From Chaunax sp. Z400 (Eukaryota; Chordata; Actinopteri; Lophiiformes; Chaunacidae), in contig CM075186.1 of the NCBI GenBank assembly GCA_037577475.1, positions 7,563,501-7,627,500 of the forward strand: a stretch of DNA of 64,000 nt, in the 5' to 3' direction. Both the position numbers and the translations under genes were made by a program. Of the stretch, positions 12,501 through 20,973 are shown one piece after another. The notes beneath the pieces are model-generated. The model ran no database searches. It was not told the DNA's origin and saw only the letters and a list, made by a program, of their open reading frames with translations. How positions within the stretch are numbered: position 1 is the stretch's first letter; each line of letters starts with the position of its first letter.

Positions 12501-14187
12501 GAATTAATAGATTTTCACAAGACACCCCCCCACCCCCACCCGCTGACTAATTTTCAACCTCCTCCGTTGCCAAATAAATGATTAAAGAGTTCAGTAATAA
12601 ATGATTAAAGGTGTTCAGGTATAACAGCACAGCCGCCTGTCTACTTCATAAAAATCACGGTAATTTTTCCTGATCCACTTTTTATAGCTTCTGGAAGAAA
12701 AAACAATCATCAAATAATCAAATATAGACAATTTAATGTAAGCAAAGGTAGAGTTTGACGTGTGCTGCTTTCCAAAGTTAGTGTTGCTTCCTCTGGATAG
12801 TGGGTTGAGAACAAGGCCAACGCTGCTCCTCTTCTATATACTTTTTACATCCCTCCCTAATGAGGGTGTCTGAAGGGGTGTAGTGTGCACACTTTTCAAT
12901 TTAAATCAACTTTTCCAAGAGTCTCTTGAGACCAAGGCTCCATGCTGCCATTGTTCCGCTGGCGGTGAAGAGAAGAGTGCCATGCTGTCATTGAAATGTA
13001 AATTCCTCTGACAGTCGAAGTGAACTGTTGGAAACGTTCCATCTGTTTTTTCGTAAGAGTAAAAAGCCAACAGGCTTGCAGCTCAAATTGAATAACTCGT
13101 TGTTCATTTATTCAATTCACCAGCAAAACGGTGACAAAAAGCAACTGCTCATCTCTTTAGATTTAGCCAAGGATGCATGGGCCACAGCAACGCTGCTGGG
13201 CGTGTTAAAGCAGAGCAATTTTCTCTGAATGTTTTTAAAATGGCTTCATGAAGGTTATTCTATTGTGAGGAAAAAAATCTTGTTTTTTGCTCTCTCTGTG
13301 TGCCCAGGTTTGGAATGCTTGGCGATGAGCCGGTGCCTCACGCTGACAGCGTCCTGGCTGCTCTGGCAAAACATCTGGAAACCAAACTGTTCTTTAGTGA
13401 GACACATTTTCGTAGAACTAATCCAAAGAACACAGGTACACAATGTAATGCTAGCACATGAATTACTAATGACTTCTCTCCCGTGGTCAGATAAGGGTGA
13501 GCGAGACATGATCATGCTGAGAAACGATGTCGGGCTCCGCCATCCAACTGGTGAGCTGGAGACCAAACACATTACCCTGGTGGTGTACGCTGACCCCAAC
13601 GGCTACTCCGCCATGGCCAAGACTGTAGGATACCCAGCAGCCATTGCTGCCCGCATGCTCCTTGATGGTCAGTGACATCCGTCGGGAAGATTATTGTTCT
13701 CTCTGAAATCAATGAATAAAGCCAATGTGACGAACACAGTCAGTGAGGATATCAAACACAGCACTGCAAAAGCTGCACTAGGACTAAGAGACACTGATTG
13801 ATATTTGATATTTACTGCATTTATTGTGTGTTTATAAAGCTAATATTAGTGTGTGTCAGTCTTAGAAGCTGACGTGAAGCATGAACCTGTCATTTGTTTG
13901 TCCTTTCAGAGTTTTTGAAGTTAATGTTGACATAGACTGATTGAACAAGCTACTGCTCATGTTACAGAAAGGCAGGACTGTGAAAACTGAAAAACCAGAG
14001 GGTTTCTGGAAAGATTTTGTTTATTTTCTTCTTCTATTGAACAGATTGAATCTTTTCTCTTTCTGCAGGTGAAATCAGTAAAAAGGGAATGGTGCTTCCG
14101 ATGACGAAAGATATCTACGGGCCGGTGCTAGCCCGACTGAAAGAGGAGGGACTTCACTTCATGTCCAAGAGCACCCTACAGGAGTAG
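477..14187 (+). CDS. aass: Alpha-aminoadipic semialdehyde synthase, 3' part (14 exons)
   Basis: Mitochondrial bifunctional enzyme of lysine degradation: the N-terminal half joins lysine and 2-oxoglutarate to saccharopine, the C-terminal half oxidises saccharopine to aminoadipic semialdehyde and glutamate. Exons seen: 477-588, 822-881, 1358-1425, 5062-5183, 5756-5885, 6454-6564, 7207-7315, 8789-8929, 9022-9189, 10564-10659, 11488-11603, 13308-13396, 13491-13667, 14069-14187. All have GT-AG borders and compatible phases, giving 538 codons and a TAG stop. The first two exons end the reductase half (MCSIDNLPAQLP). The dehydrogenase half begins with the dinucleotide-binding motif LLLGSGYVS and contains GLDPGIDHMLAME, SYISFCGGLPAPE and DFFPGFNLEG, all familiar from AASS. 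Vertebrate AASS is about 925 residues, so roughly 385 N-terminal residues lie upstream of the window. The gene faces ptprz1 tail to tail. No frameshift or lost motif was seen. Confidence 0.95.
822..881 (+). CDS. aass: aass exon: inter-domain segment
   Basis: Twenty in-phase codons beginning LPSDATRPLDEEDFSP, matching the AASS segment that follows EEM in vertebrates (SDATQPL in human, from memory). Acceptor atcag, donor gtaagg. Confidence 0.85.
1358..1425 (+). CDS. aass: aass exon: linker to dehydrogenase half
   Basis: It reads AVITSNGVLTPKFEYIEKL and ends inside an Arg codon (cg|g) completed by the exon at 5062. Acceptor ctaaag, donor gtaaga. AVITSNG is a conserved AASS stretch linking the two enzymatic halves. 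Confidence 0.88.
1426..5061 (+). other. aass large intron (3.6 kb)
   Basis: AT-rich intron. It holds short homopolymer runs, a pyrimidine-rich stretch near 4120-4200 and one interspersed repeat copy at about 4451-4637. No additional exon or gene was seen. Confidence 0.6.
4451..4637. repeat. Interspersed repeat copy (CTCCGCCAAGG family)
   Basis: It opens with ctccgccaaggccaaac, passes through accatgtttcatgaaaatccatcca and closes with a CTCCATTGAGGAGGT-like end. Related sequence stands at about 37890-38010 and 53659-53850. The opening resembles a common teleost interspersed repeat that I recall; its class cannot be assigned by eye. Confidence 0.5.
5062..5183 (+). CDS. aass: aass exon: Rossmann NAD-binding motif
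   Basis: It carries KRVLLLGSGYVSRPVVEYL, the beta-strand plus GxGYxS dinucleotide-binding loop that opens the saccharopine dehydrogenase domain. Acceptor cttcag, donor gtgagc; it ends after the first base of an Ala codon. Confidence 0.93.
5756..5885 (+). CDS. aass: aass exon: dehydrogenase Rossmann fold
   Basis: It reads SVPLRQAEELAAKYPNTIA and later IKDHDLVI, corresponding to the second beta-alpha units of the saccharopine dehydrogenase NAD-binding fold. Acceptor tttcag, donor gtatag; it ends with two bases of a Ser codon. Confidence 0.9.
5886..6453 (+). other. aass intron with repeat-like segment
   Basis: A stretch near 6115-6230 (ggacctagatgatgatccggatcaccacc) resembles the GATCTGGATCACCACC core of the repeat at 53659. 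No coding signal apart from the flanking exons. Confidence 0.35.
6454..6564 (+). CDS. aass: aass exon: MLPHSLHPHIAK segment
   Basis: It reads MLPHSLHPHIAKHCIKRKV followed by NMLTASYMSPAMKEL, the highly conserved LLPY..HP..K and VTASY.TPA.KEL block of saccharopine dehydrogenases. Acceptor cctcag, donor gtgatg. Confidence 0.93.
7207..7315 (+). CDS. aass: aass exon: GLDPGIDHMLAM active-site region
   Basis: It reads EEAGITIVNEMGLDPGIDHM then LAMECIDQAKADGC. GLDPGxDHMLAM is a signature of saccharopine dehydrogenase. Acceptor gtgtcag, donor gtgagt; the exon ends in phase 0. Confidence 0.94.
7316..8788 (+). other. aass intron (1.5 kb)
   Basis: AT-rich sequence; I see no exon, structured RNA or clear repeat in it. 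Confidence 0.5.
8789..8929 (+). CDS. aass: aass exon: SYISFCGGLPAPE substrate region
   Basis: Forty-seven in-phase codons including VESYISFCGGLPAPECSDN and LRYKFSW. This region of saccharopine dehydrogenase forms part of the saccharopine pocket and is nearly invariant in animals. Acceptor gaacag, donor gtatgg. Confidence 0.95.
9022..9189 (+). CDS. aass: aass exon: DFFPGFNLEGFPNRDS segment
   Basis: Fifty-six in-phase codons, with VVSIPAGGALMDSAAPMDFF and then FNLEGFPNRDSTTYTEAYGI. Acceptor attcag, donor gtacaa. A long CA microsatellite begins about 15 bases after the donor. Confidence 0.95.
9203..9345. repeat. Compound CA microsatellite in aass intron
   Basis: (CA)n interrupted by CAGACA and GCACG units; it begins about 15 bases downstream of the donor of the exon ending at 9189. 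The long Cys-Val readings on the other strand are only translations of this repeat. Confidence 0.95.
9346..10563 (+). other. aass intron remainder (1.2 kb)
   Basis: No exon, RNA gene or clear repeat beyond the microsatellite at its start was seen. Confidence 0.5.
10564..10659 (+). CDS. aass: aass exon: GFIKLGLIN segment
   Basis: Thirty-two in-phase codons, GFSKAMSGFIKLGLINSE then SSPVSW. They match the AASS stretch G.KAL.GFVKLGLIN. Acceptor ccacag, donor gtaaaa. Confidence 0.92.
10660..11487 (+). other. aass intron (0.8 kb)
   Basis: Purine-rich in its second half (about 11230-11400, many GGAG/AGA runs). No coding signal. Confidence 0.5.
11488..11603 (+). CDS. aass: aass exon: KELLC helical segment
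   Basis: It reads KELLCVQMGLSSSISQSAFE and ends DNLRW, the Trp codon being split with the next exon. This segment is less conserved in AASS, but the start (KxLLC) and end (W) align. Acceptor ccacag, donor gtgaga. Confidence 0.88.
11604..13307 (+). other. aass intron (1.7 kb)
   Basis: It contains a retroposon tail at 12352-12506. Otherwise AT-rich with no exon. Confidence 0.5.
12352..12506 (+). mobile_element. Teleost retroposon 3' end with (GAATT)n tail
   Basis: It contains gccactgtcgccaaatgcttgctcatgg in two parts, then gtaaagtgccttgatataac and tgatttggcgctatataaat, and ends in GAATT repeats. I recall this tail from many fish non-LTR retroposon copies (L2-like LINE or dependent SINE). It is probably a 5'-truncated insertion inside the aass intron. 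Confidence 0.6.
13308..13396 (+). CDS. aass: aass exon: FGMLGDEPVPHADS segment
   Basis: It reads FGMLGDEPVPHADSVLAALA then KHLETKLFF. The GLLGDE.VP.A.S.LDAL pattern is characteristic of AASS. Acceptor gcccag, donor gtgaga; one base of an Asn codon is left at the end. Confidence 0.92.
13491..13667 (+). CDS. aass: aass exon: RDMIMLRNDVGLRHP segment
   Basis: It reads KGERDMIMLRNDVGLRHPTG and later SAMAKTVGYPAAIAARMLLD. The RDM..MR...G.RHP and MAKTVG.P.A.AA.MLLDG blocks are saccharopine dehydrogenase hallmarks. Acceptor ggtcag, donor gtcagt. Confidence 0.95.
14069..14187 (+). CDS. aass: aass terminal coding exon with stop
   Basis: It completes GEISKKGMVLPMTKDIYGPV and ends FMSKSTLQE followed by TAG at 14185-14187. 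G..GP...IYGP.L..L...G is the usual C-terminal helix region of AASS. Acceptor ctgcag. Confidence 0.95.
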
Positions 14188-14915
14188 AGCTGACAGCGCA
14201 AGAGAAAATATATTTGGTGATCATTAAAAAAATCAGGATTGTTAAGTTTTAGCTCTAAATGCTGAAAAGGCAGCTTGTGATGAAATTCTCTAACCTGCAG
14301 TTCAAAGTAATTCAGTGTTTGGCTAAATTCGCTCATATGGGCCAAACCGAAATTGTTTCAATGATGGCAACTGATGATGTGTAAAAACAGATCAAAAAAT
14401 ATATTAGCCATTGGAGACTTGATTTCCTAGAGACTTGATTGTAAATGCGGAGCTCTGTCCTGATTGCACGTTTTGTATCCAATTAAAAACACATTGAAAA
14501 GTGAGGGCTTCTCATAGGTGAAATGTTCAGTGGTAATCAGTGATGCCACATGAGTTGGACATTTTTTTTTTTTTTTAACACCTCATGCAATTGTGCACGT
14601 ATGAAATGTTTTTATTGAATGATTCGTTTGTAAATTGCCAGTTAGTGTGCGAACTAAACCTGCCAACTGTCTTTTGTCCCAACACTTCAAATGGCATCTG
14701 TATTGACCCTAATTTCTGGATTAATTCAAAATCTAACAAACAAAGCTGGATGTGGCTTTGGCCCTCAAAATGTGAAAGAACAAGAAAGACCTTGGTTACA
14801 AGCCCACTTCAATATGTCTTCAAACACATATAATTTAAACTGCCAGAGCAAAAGTCCATCATCCACAGTACATCATAAAATAATACAAACTCAGCTCCCA
14901 CTTTCAGGATGCTGT
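14188..14915. other. Downstream of aass: putative 3' UTR
   Basis: Unique-looking AT-rich sequence following the stop codon, with a poly-T run near 14562. Short open readings here show no recognisable domain. Confidence 0.4.
14482..14487 (+). promoter_or_regulatory. Candidate aass poly(A) signal (ATTAAA)
   Basis: ATTAAA lies about 300 bases after the aass stop codon, in sequence that looks like 3' UTR. ATTAAA is the commonest natural variant of AATAAA. Another candidate, AATAAA, stands at about 16112-16117, so a longer UTR is possible. Confidence 0.4.
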
Positions 14916-14921
14916 GATCCT

Positions 14922-15127
14922 CCATTGGGTTACAGGATCCTGTAACCTTCCATTGGGTTACAGGATACTGTAACCTTCCATTGGGTTACAGGATACTGTA
15001 ACCTTCCATTGGGTTACAGGATACTGTAACCTTCCATTGGGTTACAGGATACTGTAACCTTCCATTGGGTTACAGGATACTGTAACCTTCCATTGGGTTA
15101 CAGGATACTGTAACCTTCCATTGGGTT
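14922..15127. repeat. 28-bp minisatellite with internal palindrome
   Basis: Unit starts (ccattgggtt) recur at 14922, 14950, 14978, 15006, 15034, 15062, 15090 and 15118, exactly 28 bases apart. That gives seven full units and part of an eighth. Each full unit contains GGTTACAG-N4-CTGTAACC. In the first unit the middle is GATC, making a perfect 20-bp palindrome at 14928-14947; later units have GATA. Confidence 0.95.
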
Positions 15128-16980
15128 GCTTAATATCTCTGTTTGCCAGAGTGTTTATGTTGTTGTTTCCACTCGATTGAAGTTAGTTTCCTCCAAAATG
15201 ATACAACACTTTGTATCATCATTATTATGGGGGAATAGTGGACAATGTCTTTAACTTGATAAATGATCCAGCTGATCACTTTACGTAATATTTGGGTGGC
15301 TAATATTAATGCTAACTAGCAGCTACTTTGTTGCGCAACTAAATGCCAGCTGGTCAGTCGTTTGATTTTCAAGTTTGTGCAATTCTCACATGTAGGTCAC
15401 TGGTCTGGGGTCAAATTCATGATAGATTTAAAAGTCAAATGGTTCCTATCACATAACAGATCTTTGGAATATCATTTATTAACTCATTATCTTGATTCAG
15501 CATCTGAAACATAATCCATAATAGTGGCTCCTGGCCCTTATAGATAGCTCAGAGGTTGACATCTTGATTTGAGATGTTTTACAGAGTGTATAGTGTATTT
15601 GTGTTCCTTGTGTACTGATTAGTAAATACTGTAATGATGAGTACGCCTTTTTGTTGTCGGCCACCTGAGCAATATTTAATTTGGGAAGGGATTACTTGCT
15701 TTAAATGGATAAAAGGAAAATTCCAGGGGATTTAATCCTTTTTTAAATGATACCCAAATGGCTTTCTATACCTGATATGTAGTGTATATGTGGGTTTCAG
15801 CAGGGTTCTACCTTGTTCTTTGATATTTTGGTAGATTTGAAGGTTTGGATCAGAATGACATGGAAAAAGTTCTCGTCGTTTTTCAAAAGAAAAGTCACAA
15901 ATTCAAGTGAAAAAAGACAACATATCAAGACAGAATCATTTGTCAAATGAAAGTTTGTTATTATAGAATATTAATCTAAATAGTGGTTTGATTTACATAT
16001 ATGAAGAGTTTTTATTTGATGTTTTTTTTTGTCTTTCATGTTTGAGATGATTCTAAAAGTTTGTTTTGATGGAACATTTCTGCTTTACGAGAATGTTAAA
16101 GTGGCTGCATGAATAAAAGTACTCTGTCACACTCTTTCTTCTTTCTCTATTTAAAGACAGCCAATTTGCAAATATAGTAATATTTACCTTATTTTTTTCC
16201 CACTCAAGTTCATTAAAGTATCTTTCCAATGACATGCAATTATTTCATTAGCAGTTTTCTGTGTCAAGTTACTAAATCATTCTCATTAAATACTTAAAGG
16301 CTTTTAAGTACTCTGTTTGCACTTTACAGCCTTCATAATAGTTTATTTATCTAATCAACTTTTGAGAAACAAATTTTTTTTTTTCATCCTTGAGCAGCAA
16401 AAAGAAATTCCATTAGCTGCACTGAATCCGGGTCAAGGAGATATTGGAGATCTACAAAGTAAACTAAAACTTATGTGCCTGACGGCACAGCAATACAGAT
16501 AAACACCTTTTACTAACTTTCTGAACAACTTTGAAACTTCTGTCATTTGCAGGATTGCAGGTTTTCTTCTACAAAACCTTCACTCCTCTCTCAATTGTCC
16601 TAATCCAGACGTCCTTGTTAATTGCTAAATTCTGCCTTCTAGTGTGGACAGGGTGAAAACAATTTGAAGCTCTCAGGTAGGCAGGTGTACCAGCCTAGAC
16701 CTTAAAGGAACTTTGAAATCTTTCCATTTGGGAAGCTGGAACCAGAGTCATTTCCCCTGGATCTTCATTCAAATATAAAAAAACAAGTCCAATAATTTTC
16801 AGTTAACAATTAATTTATCCAGTAATCATTTCACAACTGTGTTGACTACTTGTCTTGTAGAGTAGTTCTATCTTGCAGAGAGGTCTAATACTGAGATTTG
16901 CATGCCTACAAAAGAATGTCTGATATCTGCAGTTTTGAGGAAATTGTTTTTAAAATTAATTGTGCAACCCTCCAATTATC
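15128..16980. other. Intergenic sequence, nothing recognised
   Basis: AT-rich sequence with no gene, RNA or clear repeat that I can name, apart from an AATAAA near 16112. Confidence 0.4.
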
Positions 16981-17162
16981 TATTGCCCCCCTACAGTTCC
17001 TTCACATTTTAACCTCAATTTTTTCATCATCTATTGTTCTGGCTTGTAATGGAATTATTATAGCTGGTAATTTTAATATCCATGTTGACAATCCTTCCAA
17101 TTCATTTGCCAGTTTCTTAACATACTCGGCTAGAATGGCTAGAGGGCTCACCTCTGACTGAA
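16960..17162 (+). pseudogene. LINE endonuclease fragment (degraded)
   Basis: The translation holds IIIAGNFNIHVDNPSNSFASF. The motif (I/L)(A/L)G(D/N)FNIHVD is the conserved core of the AP-endonuclease domain of L2-type non-LTR retrotransposons. Flanking frames are broken by shifts and stops, so this is a dead fragment. It probably belongs with the reverse-transcriptase fragment at 18898-19336, in the same orientation. Confidence 0.7.
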
Positions 17163-17338
17163 CAATCCCACACGTCTGTATAGCTTCCCTGGCCCATGTC
17201 CCACCCCTCCACAAAGTATTCTGGAAATAGTTTCTCTAGGTTTTTGCATAATTAGGGCATTTCTTGACATTTTCCCAATTGCAATGTATAAAAAATAAAC
17301 GAATAAATAAAAAAAGGTCTAATCCTACTGACAAACCA

Positions 17339-18475
17339 CACTGTAAAATGTAAGATTGAACTTAATCAGAAATACTGAGTTGACCTATAACTCAGTTTTT
17401 ATCATCTTGTTAATAACACTCATTTTATTTTAGTTACTTTGGCATCAAGAAAACTGTCAAAATCAGTTTATTTGAGGTTGGTTCATTTAAACAAACCAAG
17501 TACTGGGAACTTTTGCTTTTTTCAGTACTTCATTACATTCTACAATGTGACTTTATTACTCTTATACTTAAGTTCCCCACAAATTAGATCTACTTTAATT
17601 GAATAGCCTGTTTTCAGTTCATACCACTTTCTACTTGTACTCCACTACTTTTCATGGGAAACAGCCCTTTTTGTTATGCGAGAAAAGTTGGATAAATGGT
17701 ACTTTTGTTTTGGAAAACTCTACTCAGGTATTTGATGCTTCTAAAATTTTTAATTCACATTCAGATCTGTTACATGAATGCTCTTAACAGTTGTGGTAAT
17801 AGCACACACCAGAGTAGATTCACATGTACTTGTTTATTGTTCTGCAGCTTTCCTGTCCTGTTAGGTAACTGACCTTTTTTGCCCTTATGAAAATAAACGT
17901 TTAATGACAGTTGAAGCAACTGTGTTTTTGCACAATGGGCAAATACACACAGTAGCGTGTTGGGGATAGGCGGGTGGAGTTTCCCAGCATACCTTTAGAC
18001 AATGTGTTTGACGCCATAAGCCCAAGTAACCTGTGTTTAAATGTGTTCTGAATAATTATCAGTTAAGCAGTAATTAGTTCTTTAGAAATATTCCTAGAGG
18101 AAATTGTTAGTTTTACAACACCATTGCATCAGGAGTTAAGTCTTTCACACGGTTAGTGATGTCCCGCCTGGGTGATGCAAGAGGGTGATAAAGTGAAGTA
18201 GTGTCATGTATTGTAATAACAAGAACTCCAGAGCAAAAATCAAAATCATTTAGTCAAGTTCATGCAATAAGAAATTTCAGCATGCTACAATACCTTTTAG
18301 GATATTGGTAGTTTAATAACAGTAAACAAGCTAATTTAAGTGTTACACACACAAAATAAAGAAGTTGGTCTAAGTATTGCACACTCAAAATCTCAAGTTG
18401 ACTTTTCTTAATTTATCTAAGGCAATGAGTTTGCAAAATAATTTTAAGTAACTCAACTTATTAGATTTTACAGTG
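17339..18475. mobile_element. Candidate non-autonomous DNA element with 11-bp inverted ends
   Basis: CACTGTAAAAT at 17339-17349 is the exact reverse complement of ATTTTACAGTG at 18465-18475. The inward sequences share an AGTTGA/ACTCAAC-like motif. CACTGTAAAA ends are familiar from abundant teleost MITE-like elements (recollection). No coding capacity and no clear target duplication were seen, so the borders are tentative. Confidence 0.4.
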
Positions 18476-18897
18476 CATGTGACATGGTAACCGACTCACA
18501 GTACAGTCCCACATGTTTGACTTCCATTTTTTTCTGCCATCTGTATAAAACCAGTCCCTCAGAACCAGAAACTGTTGAGCTGATCAATGGCTCCAACCTC
18601 CTCTGTACACTCCATTTAAGATTCTTTTCAAACTAGATTTAAACATAGGTGTGAACAAGTTAAAAACTCATGGCCAACTACTTACCAGTTTTAATTCACA
18701 CTGACAAGCACAAACCCAGAGCTCTTTTTTTTTTTTAACAGTGTGGACTGTCTTTTAAAGCCTGCTCATTTAAATCGGTGTAAGTCATCTAGTGAGGAAT
18801 CTGTTTTAGCTCTGTGGTTTAATGCCTCCAACATTTCTTTGTAAAGTAATAAGGGGGATTACCATTTGATTGCTCTCAATAATTAGAGGTTCTTTTT

Positions 18898-19336
18898 TTA
18901 CTTGGGCTGTATCCCAGAATATTTGAAGACTGCTTGTGTGAACCCCCTCATTAAATAAACCCAACCTCAGAATGCAACAATTACAGACCAATCTCAAAAT
19001 GAACATTAATTGCAAAACTCCTTCAGGCATGGAGACAAAATTAAAAAAAAAAAATTTTCAGGCAAGTGTCAGACAGCATCATGGTACTGAGCCTCTAATG
19101 AGCTGCCACTCATTGTACTGCTAGATTTAAGTGCTGCCTTTCATTTGGTAGACCAAAGAATTCTCAGCAGGACTGAGCAGCACAGTGTCTGCATGTCTGG
19201 GACGACTCTCAAGTGGTTCTGTACTAAACAAACCATAACTTTTTTGTTTGATGACCATTGCTCCCATCTCTCCTTAGTAAATTGTGGAAAACCACAAGGG
19301 TCAATACTTGGACCAATTTTATTTTTTGTTTTGTAA
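18898..19336 (+). pseudogene. LINE reverse-transcriptase fragment (degraded)
   Basis: It begins near GCIPEYLKTACVNPLIK (RT fragments often show IP..KTA.V.PL.KK), then VLLDLSAAFHLVDQRIL, which carries the RT motif LDLSAAFDxVD with the Asp changed. It ends CGKPQGSILGPILF, the (V/K)PQGS.LGP.LF motif. Stops and frameshifts break it. L2-type by motif. Confidence 0.8.
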
Positions 19337-19495
19337 GTGCTATATTAAACTATATATTTTATTTTATATCTTTTAAGTGCTAAATAAACATTATTATTTA
19401 GATTTCTTTTTACTTGAAAATAAGTCATAGTTAGAAAGTGTGGGTCTGAAGTCTGTTTTAGAGGTTAAAGCTATGGCTTAAACAGATTTTGTTCA

Positions 19496-20217
19496 TGTAA
19501 CAGGGTAGATCTGTATCACCACACTAACTCACCTTCACACTGGTAGTGGTTTTGTGTGTGTGGGGACATGCACGTTTGCTGTGAGCTTAAGCTTGATTTG
19601 ATGTGATTGTGCACAGGTGTGTCTGGGTGTGTCTCCTCCTCTAGGAGGTTATTTAAGTGCCGCATGGTCACCACTGCTGCCCTCTCATTTTGCTGTTGTT
19701 TCTCTGTGTGCAGGTATGTGGAACGCATGTTTTAATGTAGAACATAACCCTCGTTGGTGATGTGTTCTGGATTTTGAAGAATGTCCACATGCGGCCCCTC
19801 TCACTTTGCTGTTGTTTCTCTGTGTGCAGGCCAGGTTCCGCCGCATGTGTTGCAGCCTTAAGGCAGGTTTGGGCTTCCCAAAGGCTGAAGTTAATGCCGG
19901 CCTTTATATTGCTGATGGTGTGGACAACACTGCCATCAGTGAAGAGATGGAGTGAGACTGTGGAAGCAACCAACTAGCAGTGCAGCGGCCTGGACCTCAG
20001 ACTCCTCTCCCCTAAAGAGTTGGAGGAACCACTTTTCCCTCCTTTTAAATGAACTCTGAAAAGGACAGTGACTTTTTATAGTTATTCCCCTGAAGTCAGT
20101 CCAGTTATTTAGTGTATATTTATGTAGTATAATAAAGTGTATTTTAAACTGCTTGTCGTTGTGGTGTCTCTTGCCCTTATTGGTACTGTTTGGTCAATAT
20201 ATAACCTGGCTGTTACA
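19496..20217 (+). mobile_element. Solo LTR of an LTR retrotransposon
   Basis: The element starts TGTAACAG and ends CTGTTACA, the TG...CA inverted ends of a long terminal repeat, and is flanked on both sides by the 4-base duplication TTCA (19492-19495 and 20218-20221). Length is 722 bp. Inside are a TATA-like ttatttaag near 19647 and AATAAA at 20131-20136, consistent with U3-R-U5 order on the + strand. No internal coding region adjoins it, so it is a solo LTR. A 4-bp duplication is compatible with Gypsy or endogenous retrovirus families; which one cannot be told. Confidence 0.7.
19680..19830 (+). repeat. Partial tandem duplication inside the LTR
   Basis: About 34 bases (ctctcattttgctgttgttt and onward to ctctgtgtgcagg) at 19680-19713 recur at 19796-19830 with one or two changes. 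Confidence 0.8.
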
Positions 20218-20221
20218 TTCA

Positions 20222-20967
20222 CCAGACCCTCGCCTCCCTAACAAGCATCTGTTAAAACACATACATGTCCCAAACTTTGTATTTCTGATCCTGTTCTGAT
20301 GCCTCCTGGCCTCAAGCTCAGCATCTTAGAAAAGAAAAAAAGACATTCAGCCTGTTTGCTTCCACTTAATTTGGAGGCAGTCATGCAAACTAGGCCACCA
20401 AGCAGGGGATAATTGGTCATGTAATTATGAAAAGTCAAAAATGCAAATGAAGATATAGATACGGCAGCCGGTCAAGACGACGTCTGGACACTTGACCTAT
20501 TTTCTGTCCTGAAAAGGCGCGTTTCTTGCAGAGTCTTAACCCGGATTAACACATGGGAAATCAATTGGAATAACAAATTCAGTACAGGGATTGAAGCATG
20601 ACTCCATAAAGGGAAAATATAATCCACAGGTCGCACAGGACTCAGTTTTCATTACCGTTTTCTCCGTTTCTGTATTTGTAACACCTCTCTCCTACCAAGC
20701 TCACATGGGTGTTTTTTTCGTCTCTTGTCGTGTCCTCTGACCTTTGGCCTCCTTCCTGTTGGTGCGGCTGGTGATCGAGGAGCCGACCCTCATTCTGCTG
20801 CTGTAAATCACTCTGGATAAACACATCAGCCACAGGCCTAAAATGCAAATGTAACCCGCTCTCTCAGCCAATGTTTGCTTGCAGCTTCACTGTCCTTATT
20901 GATATGTATGTATATGTATATACAGCAAGAAAACACTTCAATAGGCTCTTTCTTTGGTGTTCTTTCA
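20222..20967. other. Intergenic, upstream of the ptprz1 poly(A) side
   Basis: No gene or recognised repeat. Separates the solo LTR from the probable ptprz1 3' UTR. Confidence 0.4.
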
Positions 20968-20973
20968 TTTATT
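20968..20973 (-). promoter_or_regulatory. Candidate ptprz1 poly(A) signal (AATAAA)
   Basis: TTTATT on + is AATAAA on -, about 730 bases after the ptprz1 stop. Another AATAAA on the - strand is at 21246-21251, so two UTR lengths are possible. Confidence 0.4.
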
